A stretch of DNA of 64,000 bases from Cyprinodon diabolis (taxonomy: Eukaryota; Chordata; Actinopteri; Cyprinodontiformes; Cyprinodontidae): NCBI GenBank assembly GCA_030533445.1, contig CM060073.1:42668428-42732427 (forward strand), read 5' to 3'. Positions 1 through 10,772 of this stretch are shown here, piece by piece. The notes under the pieces are model-generated. The model was not told where the DNA came from. It searched no databases and saw only the letters and a program-made list of their open reading frames with translations. Position 1 is the first letter of the stretch. Each line of letters begins with the position of its first letter. Both the position numbers and the translations under genes were made by a program.

Positions 1-3000
1 ACGGTAAGAGAGGCCTCCCTGGTACCTTTCCTAAATCTCCAAACTTTTTGCTTCCCTTCGTTTTTTCTCCCCCAAACCTGCTTTCGAGCTTAAAGGCGAG
101 AAGGAAAGATGGACGGCCCTGGAAGCCATTGCCGCAGCACAAAAATTAAAGGGGCGCACGAGCGCGTGAAAGCAACAACTCCAAGGCTGAATGCGCCCCA
201 CGGGCCTGAGAGATCTGCATCGGCTTCATCACTGTCCTCAACACCCCAGGGACAGAAAACACTATAGGCCTACTAATATATAAAAAGTATTGATAAATAA
301 TGGGGGTAAAAAATTAAAAATAAATCAATGTAACACTAAAAAAGGTTCCTGAAACATTTTTGGTGCCAAAGATGGCCCTTGGCACGAGTTTAAATCAATG
401 CCTGCTAATTATTAGTCAGTTTTATTTTCAGACTGAGATTTATGCAACTGCAGGGGGGCTGAATGGTTTTCTTGCTGTGGGCTGTAGCCATGGAGACAGT
501 ATGTGGCATGTGGTTTTGAACTGAAAGTGCAGTGTCCAAACTGAAAAGGAGCTTTGGAGCATGGGAATGAGTGGAGGAAGGAATGCACATAGTTACCTAG
601 TCAAGATAAAAGTTAGGGAATTATCAATATTCAGAAATGAGTTGCAACTTCTAACTTATTTCTGAATCTGTATTATTTTGACAAAAAAATAAGCTTCTAA
701 GTGAGTGTTAAAGGCTTCAGTCAAACTAGAAACACACTACTTATTACAAATCATCTATTATATGTTTATTAAGACGTTGCAATCTAAAACATGTATTTTT
801 GTAAGACAGCCCTCCTTAGTACATATATTATATAGCCTATCCACATGTTATATAATAGGACATCTAATGCAAATTAATCTGATTTCACCTTTTTGAGTTA
901 AATAACCACTAGACATGATATTAAGGTGAGCTGTGGAGACATGATGGGGAGATTGCTGGTCACTCCTCTTCTCATGATGAACAGATGGTAACTCACGGTT
1001 GGCTGGTGGGTGAGTGCCAACTAGAAAATCCATGTTTGTGTTAGATAAATAAACGTCCCTTGTTTAAACGTTTTCTCTCTTACTCTCTTAAGTAACCAAA
1101 ATGATTTCTTCAAACACCTTTCGATAAGAGTCAATAGCAGGTTGAACTTTATTCATTTGAGACATTTTATTGCAGTTTTTTTCTCTGCATGGGAAAAAAG
1201 TGATCTTAACCCAGTTTCATTCTTAGATCAGATTTCCAGCTATCCAGTTATCACTGAAATATCTACAGATCCAGACTGGATGATCCTGACGGTTATATGT
1301 TGACTAATGTTCAGCATTGAAAGTCTCAGACAGAAACATAAAGATCAAAATAATTCTGTATAAAACATATTTTCATTGGACATTTTAAAACCTCAGTTTT
1401 AAAGCGTTGACAAATAATAACCCAGAATGCATGAAAATGACCCTGCTAAAATGTTCAACAATGTAGACATGTTAGACATCGTTGGAAAGCTTAGATTCTC
1501 CACAATTCAACCACCTAGTGCATTTTATGGACACAGCGAGGATTGAAGTACAATTAAGACAGATATAGCACCATGTCATAATGTACCATGACAAAGCAGC
1601 CACAACAAGCAACCTTGTCTTTATAACTGCTGTTCAAAAAAGACCTATTATTTTCAAGAATAAAAAAACAAACAACTCTGAGTCTTGTTTGAACTGATGC
1701 AGCTTGGGCTTGATGCAGCTTATGTGTTTTACTCACCCAATTTTATATATATTCAGAAACTAGAACGTGTTAGCTTTCAAATAACGTATCACACATGTAA
1801 TTTGGGCTTACAGTTCCTCAGTTATTTGCTTTTCCATTTGGGTTTGCAAAATAGGCAAGAATTCCCCAAAATGAGGTGGATATTAAGAGGTTAAATTTGG
1901 TTCCAAACCATTATGGAAACTTGCTCTCAGAAGACAGACTGCTGCTATGGCAGGGTCACGATGCTGCAGAGCATGAGCATCAGTTTTTCTTTTTGTTAGT
2001 TAAAATAGAAAAGACAAGTTAGTTTTTTTAATGGTGAGAGGTATGTCAATTTGTCATAATCATAAAAAACAGGCAAAAACAGTGAGAATTCAAAAAGAGC
2101 TGGGTCAATAATCAGAAAGGGCAACTGTAAAGTAGATTCATGCCATGTATTTTGAAAATGTTGGCAGTATATTGGTAGACTTTGACCCAATGTAGGAATA
2201 CGGCCACAAAAATATAAATTAGACTTTTGTTGAAAAGTTCATTTATTTCTGTAATTCAATTCACTGAGTAAAACACATTATTGAAATGCTGTATAATCCA
2301 TATTTTTAAGCCTTTATTTATGTTTATTATTTTACACTGCTTATAGATCATGAGATTTGGGGATTTATTTACTAAATTAATACTTTATTAAAGGTTTTCT
2401 GAAGGTACACTCAATCTAACAACATGCCTCAAATATTTATTCTAATTTAGTGAATATGACTAAAGACTATATAAGAATAATACATTAAGACAGTCCTTAA
2501 AGTTAGAGATTCATAGAGTTCTGTTTTAATTGCTGAATAATTGGGCAGAACAACATATCCAACGGAGGACATGATTGCAATATCACGCAAATAGTGGTAC
2601 ATGATATGTTAGGTGTGGCCTGTTAAAACTAAAATATTCTTGGAAACTTGAGACACTTTCAATAGCTTTTATGATATAAGGGTTGATCATGATGAAAAGT
2701 CTTGAAGGTTAGAAAAAGGGAGGATAAGATTGTAGTCACTGAAAATAATTAAGGGAACACTTTAATCACAGCTGATATTGTAAATACGATATTTAAAACT
2801 ATTGAAATGTCCTTTAAGCTGTCATAAATACTTATAAACTGTTAAAAGAGTGCAACCATATGTTCATCACACAAGATGGGTAAATACTATTTCACTGAAC
2901 TGTTTCAAGAACATGTGTTCTTGAATAGTTAATTACCAGTATCTGCAGAAAAGCTTCCTAAGGAGGAATTTTGTTCCCAGGTGTAGGAGATATAGCTCAG

Positions 3001-3384
3001 TAAAGTATACAGCACCAAAAATATTTAAACTACTGTTATGTGTAAAAAGACTTAGCAGCTCTGTAGCATCGTCTATCTGGCTGAGCAACACCCTCAACCA
3101 CGTAATGTTTGCTAAATAATGAGTTAAATGCATTTACTTATTCTGAACAATGACAATATAGATGATTTTTATACATGAATATATGTTCACAAATTGTAGC
3201 AGCATTGATAACAGTGTTTGTTTTTTTTTTCTATTGTCTTTCATCTGGATAAGTTAAGCATTTGATTAAATGAATAGTTAACTCAGATGGTGAATTCTGA
3301 TAGTTAAATTTAACTGTAAGGCAAACATAAAAGATTGGAACTAGACTAAATGCATATTTAATGCATACATTAAATATGCATTTA
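1..3384. other. Non-coding region upstream of ajm1
   Basis: No supported gene. The first bases read ACG followed by GTAAGAG, a good splice-donor consensus, so positions 1-3 may be the end of an upstream 5' non-coding ajm1 exon, with the rest forming the intron that ends at the acceptor before 4149. The first 250 bases are richer in G+C than what follows. The remainder is AT-rich with only short chance reading frames. Confidence 0.4.
3347..3384. repeat. Perfect palindrome, 17-bp arms with 4-nt loop
   Basis: Bases 3347-3363 are the exact reverse complement of 3368-3384, with CATA between. The palindrome abuts the 5' end of the SINE that starts at about 3385. It can form a stable AT-rich hairpin or cruciform and may have favoured the neighbouring insertion, which is inference. 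Confidence 0.85.
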
Positions 3385-3618
3385 GGGGAGTGGCGGTCTA
3401 GTGGTTAGGGTATAGAGCTTGGAATCCTGAAGTTCTGAGTTCAAGCCCCACTCCAACAGACTGCCACTCTGGGTCCCTGAGCAAGACCCTTAACCCCACA
3501 CTGCTTCCCGGGCGCCCCACTATGGCAGCCCACTGCTCCCCAAGGGGATGGGTTGAATGCAGAGTTAAATTTCTCTAATGTGAGATCAATAAAGTTAAAT
3601 TATTATTATTATTATTAA
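3385..3618 (+). mobile_element. tRNA-derived SINE, copy 1
   Basis: The head contains GGTCTAGTGGTTAGGG, which matches an RNA polymerase III A box of tRNA-Glu type, followed by GAGTTCAAGCCCC in the B-box position. The body includes the teleost SINE phrase CTGAGCAAGACCCTTAACCCC. The 3' part reads AATTTCTCTAATGTGAGATCAATAAAGTT and ends in a (TTA)n tail at about 3598-3618. Closely related copies lie at about 3761-3960, 9744-10165 and, inverted, 9500-9604. Confidence 0.8.
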
Positions 3619-3760
3619 CCATAAAAAAGAAATAATATAAAATAAAGCTCGATTGAACTTCTTAAAAAAAGTGTATCTCTAAAATATATTTTATTTTATT
3701 GCTTTAATGTTAACACACGCTGTTAAAGTCATACATGAGGTGTAGTGGCAGCCTAGTGGG

Positions 3761-3960
3761 GCAGAGTGGTGGCCTAGTGGTTAGGGCATAGAGTTTGGAC
3801 TCCTGAGGTTCTGAGTTTGAGCCCCACTCCCACAGACTGCTACTCTGGGTCTCTGAGCAAGACCCTTAACCCCTCAATGCTTCCCGGGTGCTGCACAGTG
3901 GCGGTAAATGCAGAGGTAAATTGCTCCAAGGTGAGATCAATAACGTTCAAAGTTCAATAA
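3761..3960 (+). mobile_element. tRNA-derived SINE, copy 2
   Basis: Same family as the copy at 3385: TGGCCTAGTGGTTAGGGCATAGAG head, GAGTTTGAGCCCC B-box region, GAGCAAGACCCTTAACCCC body, and a tail ending GGTGAGATCAATAACGTTCAA. A partial second head (TGTAGTGGCAGCCTAGTGG) lies just upstream at 3740-3760, suggesting slippage or an older insertion. The copy sits about 190 bp before the ajm1 acceptor. Confidence 0.75.
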
Positions 3961-4138
3961 TTGCTATATTGTGCAGGTACTGTGCTGTGAAGTGGTTCAT
4001 GGCTTGGTTGCCTCTTTCACTTAGCGGCATTTCTACTGGTATCAGTTATATTAAAACAGTGAGTTTTTTTACACAGTTATTTCTGGCCGCAACTATATCA
4101 TAAATGGTAAAAAAAAGTATTCCTTTTATGTCTCTGTC

Positions 4139-4148
4139 TCTTCTATAG
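4139..4148 (+). promoter_or_regulatory. ajm1: Splice acceptor of the ajm1 coding exon
   Basis: A pyrimidine-rich run (TTTTATGTCTCTGTCTCTTCTATAG) ends in AG at 4147-4148, giving an exon start at 4149, 52 bases before the chosen ATG. This implies at least one upstream non-coding exon. Confidence 0.65.
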
Positions 4149-4149
4149 G

Positions 4150-4223
4150 ATGCCCTGATACTAAATCAACATGACATGAGAGCCTTAAAGTTCCTTCAAG
4201 ATGACCAGAACGCATCCCCCTGA
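4150..4223 (+). promoter_or_regulatory. Cluster of short uORFs before ajm1
   Basis: Three upstream ATGs follow the acceptor. ATG-CCC-TGA lies at 4150-4158 and ATG-ACA-TGA at 4171-4179. A 15-codon frame starts at 4176 and stops at 4221-4223, overlapping the main ATG at 4201 in another frame. Such an arrangement would be expected to lower initiation at the main start. This is inferred from the sequence only. Confidence 0.6.
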
Positions 4224-7200
4224 TATACTGGCATCAAATCTGTACCGGAACTTCACACTGAGCGACACTACTGGTCACTCCGTTTCTCTTCATTCCTCAA
4301 AGCAATGTGACTTGAAAATGCTTGATAAATCAGAGATAATTAACAAGAGACACTGTCGCAGTTTTGACTTCATTGAGTCACTTGATGATCCACAGTCATT
4401 CTCCTCCTCGATGGAGCAACACTACAACAGACCTGAACAGCAGACATTGAATAAAGATCTCTGGAATGCACTGGATCAGCCGGGCCATCTTCGATTTTCA
4501 TCTCCAGATCTTTTCAATACCAAGCAGTTCCAGCAGCAAACTACTGAAGACAAAACCAGCTATCTTACATGGTCAGACTCCAAAAGGAGATCAAGATCTA
4601 AAAGTGCCCCAAGATTAAAGACTACCCTCACCCCTGTCCCAATCTCTGTATCTCCACCACAGGCCAGGGGTGGAAGGGATGAATCTCAGGCTGTTTCAGA
4701 TTCCATGAGGACAGCTGAAACCCACCGAGAACCCACCAGCAGGCCTTTCTTGAATGAGGTGCATCCTATTAAACTGCAACCCCACACCCCCCTCTACATC
4801 TCAGACTGTTTTGAACATGATAAAGCAGAAAAGCCAGCCGTGAGCCCTCATGTCAGGTGCCGTGTAGACATCAAACCAGATGCTGCTGTACTAGAGCACA
4901 CATCGAGACAAATTCCCAATACACATGGTGAACATCTTTGGCAAAGGTATTCCCAGGCTAGTAGCAGGTCTGGACTCTATGTCCCACGGCACATTGCCTC
5001 ATCTCCAACACCAACTCCAAGCGAATGCTACAGTGGAGATTTTAGACAAGGATATCTCTATACCACCAGCATATCTCCTATTTCCTACCAGCATTTAGAC
5101 ACACACAGGATGCCATCACCAACAACACCATACCTGAGCCAAGAACACAGAGCGTATTCAAATCCTAACATACCGACAAAGTTTTTCTATACTGACGATG
5201 CTGCTCGGCATCCCATCCACCCCTATGCTAGGACATATTTTCACGATGATCGATCCAGTCTAACCAGTTTTGGTAGTACGGCGACAAGTCAGTATGACCC
5301 AAGGACGCGATGGGTGCACACACTTCCTGTGAGGTCATACTACACAGAACACCTTACCAACCGAGAGGCAGCTCACTCTGTACATAACAGGCCTTACTCA
5401 ACAAGTGAGAGAGGTTCTTATTTTTCTCAAACTCCACTTTCTCGAGCTTATTATGGGGAAGATGGACGGTTTACTCCATACCACATGAATGGCTCAAGGC
5501 TTTTTTATTCTAAACCGTTTTCCTCTCCTGAAGAGCAGTACCTTTCACACAGGCTATATAACACAGAGAGTTATCGACGGCCTCGATTGTCTCAGGCCTT
5601 TTCAGATGATTGGTATCGCTCTAGTATTTCTGGTTTCTCAAGCCACTCCTCACAGAACACACCACCAAGGGTAAGACAAGACCTTAACATTCCCCCGTGG
5701 TTTACTAACAGCTACACAGAAGCAAGTCGACTCGGAGCAGACATCAAAAACCACTCCAAGTCTTGGGACAATATCATATATCCACGACATGAACGAGAGC
5801 AAGCTGTACCACGTGGACGAAGCTATGAGAACCTGTTTCACCAAGCAAGACAAGGGACATCCTCTGATATTACAGCTAAACCGGTCATACTTAACCTTTC
5901 AAGTTCACCAAGGCGCTATGCTGCTCTCTCTCTGTCGGAGAACTCTTTGGAGAGGAACTCAAACAAATCATGGAGAAATTCTAAGAGTGGACACTGGTTT
6001 GTTACTCCAGAGATCACTATAACAGACAATGACCTATGTTCAGGCAATGCCAGGCGTCATGATGTCCATTCTGTTCCTTGGGATACTTCGGATGGTGAGA
6101 AGGCATCAACCCAGAGGCTAGTAAATCAAAAGAAGTCACCCAACACTACAGAGATAACCAAAGAAAAGAAACATAACAACTTCTCCCTTCAGCAGAGTCT
6201 GGAACAACTGGATGAACTCTTAGCTGATTTGGTTGTTGACTACAAACCCCCAATGAGCAAAAAATCAAGTGAAAACCTTATAGACCAGTTAAAACAACTG
6301 ATCACTGAGGACAATGACAAAAACATAGAATCCCCTGCATTGGAAAACTTAGAAAGCCTCAGCACTCGCCTTCCATCCTCTAAATCTAGCCCAGATACAT
6401 TGAAAGACCCAGACAGTGGGTGTGATGCTTTTCAAAGAAGTGCAGAAGAATGTTCTCCAGACCACAGCACAGATGAAGATGACACAATGGTGTGCGCTAA
6501 TAAGAAGTGCAACAGAATTGAGAACATGTTCAATGCTTGCTTGTACTTCAAATCCTGCCACAGCTGTTACACCTTTTACTGCTCAAGAAATTGCCGCAGG
6601 GATGACTGGGAGATCCACAAAGAAACATGCCTCTATGGTCGGGTCAGCAGTGTGTGTCGGCATACTCTTAAGTTCTGCAGAGAGAATTCAGAGATCCATA
6701 AGGCCTTTTCTCGCACTGCTAAAGCTGGCTACCTCTCCAGAGGAAGAGGTGTTCTCTTTTTGGGTTTTGCAAATCCAGAGACTGCTGAGAACTTCCTGCA
6801 AGTTGGGCTGGAAAGCCTCCTCATGTCTCCTACATACTTGTCCCTTAGAGAGCTGGATGGCTTTAAGGATAACCTAGGTGAATATTGCAAGGAACTGCAG
6901 CAGGCAGGCAATGAGTATGACCCCGATGAATGTTTCCTTCTTAATGTATCAGTAGCTGTCGGTGAACTAGTGCCTAACAGACCTTCACCGAGGGTCCAAA
7001 CACCGACAGTTCGAAAATATGCAAAGGTGTCTTTGGCCTCCTCCAGTCCAGACAAAAAAGTGCTCAAGATGGATAATGAAATGGAAACTCTTATTCTCAC
7101 GCCCCCTCCAGGCACACCCGACATCGACAAAGAAGGGGAGGAGGGACGGAAAGCGAGGGAGGTGTGCTTCGTCAACATCCAGCGTGAACTCAGGACCAGG

Positions 7201-7404
7201 GGAGTCTTCCTCCGTCACGAGTATCCCAAAATCTATAATCAGCTGTGTGAGTTTGTAGAGAGTAACAAAAGGTTTACTCCCACAACAATTTACCCGATAG
7301 ATAAACGAACAGGGAAGCAGTTCATGTGCATGATCATGGCGGCATCTGAGCCAAGAACACTGGACTGGCTGGGGACTCCTCATCTTTTAGACGATATTAT
7401 ATAG
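4201..7404 (+). CDS. ajm1: Apical junction component 1 homolog (AJM1)
   Basis: Single-exon frame of 1067 codons, longer than the mammalian protein of roughly 970-1000 residues. AJM1 is a vertebrate protein named after C. elegans AJM-1 and placed at apical cell junctions; its molecular role is poorly known. Landmarks matching the family are: start MTRTHPPD; NKRHCRSFDF at 48-57; a basic SRSKSAPR stretch at 131-138; a long Ser/Tyr/Arg-rich, probably disordered middle; and an EQLDELLADLVVDYKPP helix-like segment near 677-693. A MYND-type zinc finger follows with C765, C770, C786, C789, C794, C798, H806 and C810; spacing from C786 is the classic C-x2-C-x4-C-x3-C-x7-H-x3-C, while the first pair is unusually spaced. 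The conserved C-terminal domain (811-1067) contains TLILTPPPGTPD at 963-974 and ends LLDDII. The start has A at -3 and matches the family N-terminus. Confidence 0.95.
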   Translation: MTRTHPPDILASNLYRNFTLSDTTGHSVSLHSSKQCDLKMLDKSEIINKRHCRSFDFIESLDDPQSFSSSMEQHYNRPEQQTLNKDLWNALDQPGHLRFSSPDLFNTKQFQQQTTEDKTSYLTWSDSKRRSRSKSAPRLKTTLTPVPISVSPPQARGGRDESQAVSDSMRTAETHREPTSRPFLNEVHPIKLQPHTPLYISDCFEHDKAEKPAVSPHVRCRVDIKPDAAVLEHTSRQIPNTHGEHLWQRYSQASSRSGLYVPRHIASSPTPTPSECYSGDFRQGYLYTTSISPISYQHLDTHRMPSPTTPYLSQEHRAYSNPNIPTKFFYTDDAARHPIHPYARTYFHDDRSSLTSFGSTATSQYDPRTRWVHTLPVRSYYTEHLTNREAAHSVHNRPYSTSERGSYFSQTPLSRAYYGEDGRFTPYHMNGSRLFYSKPFSSPEEQYLSHRLYNTESYRRPRLSQAFSDDWYRSSISGFSSHSSQNTPPRVRQDLNIPPWFTNSYTEASRLGADIKNHSKSWDNIIYPRHEREQAVPRGRSYENLFHQARQGTSSDITAKPVILNLSSSPRRYAALSLSENSLERNSNKSWRNSKSGHWFVTPEITITDNDLCSGNARRHDVHSVPWDTSDGEKASTQRLVNQKKSPNTTEITKEKKHNNFSLQQSLEQLDELLADLVVDYKPPMSKKSSENLIDQLKQLITEDNDKNIESPALENLESLSTRLPSSKSSPDTLKDPDSGCDAFQRSAEECSPDHSTDEDDTMVCANKKCNRIENMFNACLYFKSCHSCYTFYCSRNCRRDDWEIHKETCLYGRVSSVCRHTLKFCRENSEIHKAFSRTAKAGYLSRGRGVLFLGFANPETAENFLQVGLESLLMSPTYLSLRELDGFKDNLGEYCKELQQAGNEYDPDECFLLNVSVAVGELVPNRPSPRVQTPTVRKYAKVSLASSSPDKKVLKMDNEMETLILTPPPGTPDIDKEGEEGRKAREVCFVNIQRELRTRGVFLRHEYPKIYNQLCEFVESNKRFTPTTIYPIDKRTGKQFMCMIMAASEPRTLDWLGTPHLLDDII

Positions 7405-8334
7405 CATAGCACTAAATACAGCAAATAAATGATGTCAGCAGCTCTTAATGTAGATACTGTGAATACATGTGGTGGTTTAGAAAATTGGATATTTGTATAT
7501 GTGTAAATATGCAGCTTCATTTGCTCATTGTCCCCCCTTCTCTTATGTTTGTCCGTCACCAAGCCCTTCCCGAACTCAAAGACAAAGCAAATGCACTTTT
7601 AAAAGTTTACCTGTGTTGGCTTGTTTTGATTATCGTACACTAAGAGGAACTGATAGACTGCATGTAGACTAGGCTTAAACCAAGTTATTCAGGTGTTTTT
7701 GAAGCTTAAAAAGACAATATATCAAGCACATATTATTCAGGGAGTGCACATTCACTCGAGTAACATTTAAGACAACCGATACCATATATTAGAACTTTAA
7801 ATACCATGTTGCAGAGGTTGTGATACAACAATTTTTTGTGTTCAAATATTTCCTTACTATGGTTGCGTGGATATCATTTAACAGATTATTTAATAATGTT
7901 ACATAGTCAAAAAAGTACAATCCAGCCATCTAATTTTCTGCCCATCCAACTAAGCATTTTATTTGGAGCTTGTCTCATGTAATACTAATGCTTGATGTCA
8001 TTCTTGTACAAATTGCTTAGTATGAAAGTGGCCTTTAGTTAAGTACAAAAGCTTCTGACACAGAGCAATGTATGGGGTATGTATTTCTAAAGTATTAAGA
8101 GCTGTTTAACCAGAACTGTAAATAGATTACTATTTTGCTCAAAGCATGTCATTTCTATTTAAGTATTTTATGTTTTTGCTTATAAGTGAATTTATTATGT
8201 TGATAGCAGTTGCTGCTTAGAAATATGAAATGTATATTGCACAGTCTGCAAAGAATTTTGCATTATTTTAACATATGGACCTAGAGACCTTATTGAAACT
8301 ATTACCACCACATTTTCTGAATTCAAGCATATGC

Positions 8335-8340
8335 AATAAA
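8335..8340 (+). terminator. AATAAA poly(A) signal, proximal
   Basis: Canonical hexamer in the ajm1 3'UTR. It is followed about 20 bases later by TGTAATGTAAAAT, compatible with a cleavage region. Confidence 0.5.
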
Positions 8341-8586
8341 AGAGCAACCTTGTAATGTAAAATCCTATTTTAATATATAAAACCCTGATTCCTTTAAAGT
8401 AAAAGTTGTTTGCACTACAAGATAAGTCCTAAAAAATGTTCCTAATAATGCCCCAGCACTGATCTTAGCCTGCTTTATTGTCCTTGATCCCTAAGCTAAG
8501 GTTGCTCTTTTACTTGATTATATATCTTTGTGCAAGAGCCCTCACGTTTATATTTTGTGATGTTTCTAACTACTGTATAAATATAT

Positions 8587-8592
8587 AATAAA
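8587..8592 (+). terminator. AATAAA poly(A) signal, distal
   Basis: Canonical hexamer preceded by TGTATAAATATAT and followed by a GT-rich stretch (GAGTGGCCAAGTGTGACCTG), the usual downstream element. This is the best candidate for the main ajm1 mRNA end. Confidence 0.6.
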
Positions 8593-8609
8593 TGGACTTT
8601 AACGAGTGG

Positions 8610-9499
8610 CCAAGTGTGACCTGTTTTTCAGAATTAGAATTTGTAAAATTGTTTTTTGTTGTGGCTGAGTCTTATCAGGATTTTTGGGCTAGAAACACCT
8701 TTTTAGATGTTAAACAGAATTTTTTCATTACAAAAAGTGTCATACTTCAACATGTTTTTTTCACAGAAAGTGAAATCTATTTTTTTATGCATAGTAGCAA
8801 ATTTCCAGATTACAGGCTGTAATTTTAAAGTGTTATTTAAAAAATCATAAAAATTAAGGCATATGACATAAGCTTGATGATGGTCAACATTTTAGGTACA
8901 TCATGTTTTTCTTTTCTTTCTTTTTTTCTGTTAAAGTATCTAGTTCCAACATGTGGAGAAAATATTTTTTCACAATGTGTTTTAAACAATCCTATTTTTG
9001 CTGCTTTATGGTGTTGCCTGTTCAGGGAATCAGCAGCATTTCTTCTGTTACAGCACCACCTAGTGGAAGAAAGCTTCTATTGTTTCCACTAGTATTCTAA
9101 GCAACCTGTTATTAGAATTAAAAGCACTTTATTGCTGCGTATTATACAAATGAAACATTTTACAGGACCTCAACATTTCTGTGGTGAATAGTTCAAAATT
9201 AAGATAACCCTTCAAGTAGTCAAAAAATAATAATAATCAAGAAATTTCTAAAAGTGGAATAGGTAGTTTGAATTTATAAACCTCCCTAGGGGTATGCAAT
9301 GGGAAAAGATGAGCCACTGCTCAACAGACTGTCAACAGTGGGAAAGAAACTGGTTATTTGGCGTAAGGACTTGGACATAATGGACAGGAGACTTTTGAGA
9401 GTGGAGGACAGAAAAAAATTATGAAACATGGATTTTATGTTTGTACTTGACCTGATGATTCTGTTTTTCAAATTTGTCATTCCTATAAAATAAAAATAA
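8610..9499. other. Intergenic, no gene seen
   Basis: AT-rich sequence with short chance frames on both strands. I see no splice-linked coding series and no recognisable element until the inverted SINE at 9500. Confidence 0.5.
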
Positions 9500-9604
9500 T
9501 TGAACTATATTGATCTCACACTGGAGAAATTCACCTCCACATTTGACCCATCTCCTTGAGAGAGCACAACTGCACTGCTCTAATCACTAGGCCAACACTC
9601 CACT
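9500..9604 (-). mobile_element. tRNA-derived SINE, inverted and internally deleted
   Basis: The reverse complement starts GTGGAGTGTTGGCCTAGTG and carries the same ATTAGAGCAGTGC head as the SINE at 9744. It then jumps directly to the 3' body (AAGGAGATGGGTCAAATG) and the tail GTGTGAGATCAATATAG. The B-box region is missing. Confidence 0.7.
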
Positions 9605-9743
9605 TTAATGCTTCAGCTAATCAAGTATATTTTTTAAATCAGACAAACTGCTTACTAAGATACTGAAATCTATCTAAATCAGCTTATACCTAAGTGAAAA
9701 GGCCCTTATACAAGATCAACATCCATAGTTGGGAGGAGTGTAG

Positions 9744-10165
9744 GAAGTGTTGGTCTAGTGCAGGCATGTCAAACTAGTTCCAGAAAGGGCCATGTGGCTG
9801 CAGGTTTTCTTTTCAACCAAACAATAGCACACCAGACTCCAGTCATCTCATCAAGGGAGTCCAACATAAACATGAGGACTTTATGAAATGAATGGAGTCT
9901 GGTGTGCTATTGCTTGGTTGGAAAGAAAACCTGCAACCACATGGCCCTGGAGCTAGTTTGACACCTGTGGCCTAGTGGTTAGAGCAGTGCCCTTCTGCTC
10001 TGAGAAGGTCACAAATAACCGGTTCGAGCCTCACAGCCTCCACTCTGGGTTCCAGATATGTTGCTCCGTGGGTGCCACACAATGGCAGCCCACCGCTCCC
10101 CAAGGGGATGGGTCAAATGCAGATAGTGAATTTCCCCATTGTGGGACAATGAAGTGTCTATGTTA
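9744..10165 (+). mobile_element. tRNA-derived SINE split by a MITE
   Basis: The SINE head begins at about 9744 (AAGTGTTGGTCTAGTG) and resumes at 9970 (GCCTAGTGGTTAGAGCAGTG) after a 209-bp insertion. The B box GGTTCGAGCC at 10021-10030 is well kept. The body has CACCGCTCCCCAAGGGGATGG and the tail GTGGGACAATGAAGTG. The split lies in the A-box region. Confidence 0.8.
9761..9969. mobile_element. hAT-type foldback MITE nested in a SINE
   Basis: Two long inverted arms run from CAGGCATGTCAAACTAGTTC to the complementary GAGCTAGTTTGACACCTGTG, almost meeting in the middle (CACCAGACTCC against GGAGTCTGGTG). The flanks are GTCTAGTG (9753-9760) and GCCTAGTG (9970-9977), an 8-bp duplication with one mismatch, as expected for hAT transposition. 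A relative with the same ends lies at 59909. Confidence 0.8.
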
Positions 10166-10772
10166 GAAAACCAAGAGGAAAAAGCCTAGTGGGACAGTCG
10201 TGCTGCCTTGTATTTAAAAGGTAACAGCATAGTTAACTGGTTATTGCACCCTTGACTTTATTTTTATTATAAACACTTATATACACATAATAATTTACAA
10301 CTTGTGGTAGCAATTTCTGTCTCTTTACTGTCTGGATATCAAAAGAAAAACACTGAAATTTTGTAAAGTTCCTACTTTTTCTCAAGACGCATTAACACTC
10401 CCTGGTCTTTTTTCTAAAAAGTTCATTAAATAACCAAACTCTATCAATCTTATAAGGGCAGCTTATATGCTTGTAATTTTAGTAAGCTTGTTAGCAGATG
10501 GCATATCCAACTTGTTCTTCAAGCCTGGTAGACGAGCATGGTTAAGCTGGGCTTTTTGATGCTTTACCAATGAAATTATTTCAAAGGTAGAGAAATGGTC
10601 GAACATGGAGCACAGGTCCGCACTTGTGACTGCTTTATTTTAAACTTTAAGTTCTTTAAATACATAAAACCCAACTTCTCTTTAGAGTATGTACTGCTTG
10701 AAAGACATTTATGTTTGAATAACAATTCTATTGGCTGTACTTTTGCAACTAAACGTTATAGTCTAGTTTTTT
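10166..10772. other. Intergenic, no gene seen
   Basis: AT-rich, without recognisable coding or repeat structure. The short frame at 10595-10786 has no family signal. Confidence 0.45.

Larger units (their letters stand above)
7405..8592 (+). other. ajm1: ajm1 3' untranslated region
   Basis: AT-rich, no reading frame of note. Canonical AATAAA signals occur at 7424-7429 (only 20 bases after the stop, probably unused), 8335-8340 and 8587-8592. The last two are plausible alternative polyadenylation sites, giving 3'UTRs of roughly 0.95 and 1.2 kb. Confidence 0.65.

Noticed and set aside
3391..3470. tRNA-Glu-like gene
   Set aside because: Only the A-box and B-box regions resemble a tRNA. The sequence continues as a SINE body repeated elsewhere in the window and does not close into a full acceptor stem.
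6729..7383. Long minus-strand reading frames (149 and 132 codons)
   Set aside because: Antisense shadows of the ajm1 coding frame; no family signal.
10021..10030. Isolated tRNA B box
   Set aside because: Belongs to the split SINE at 9744-10165.
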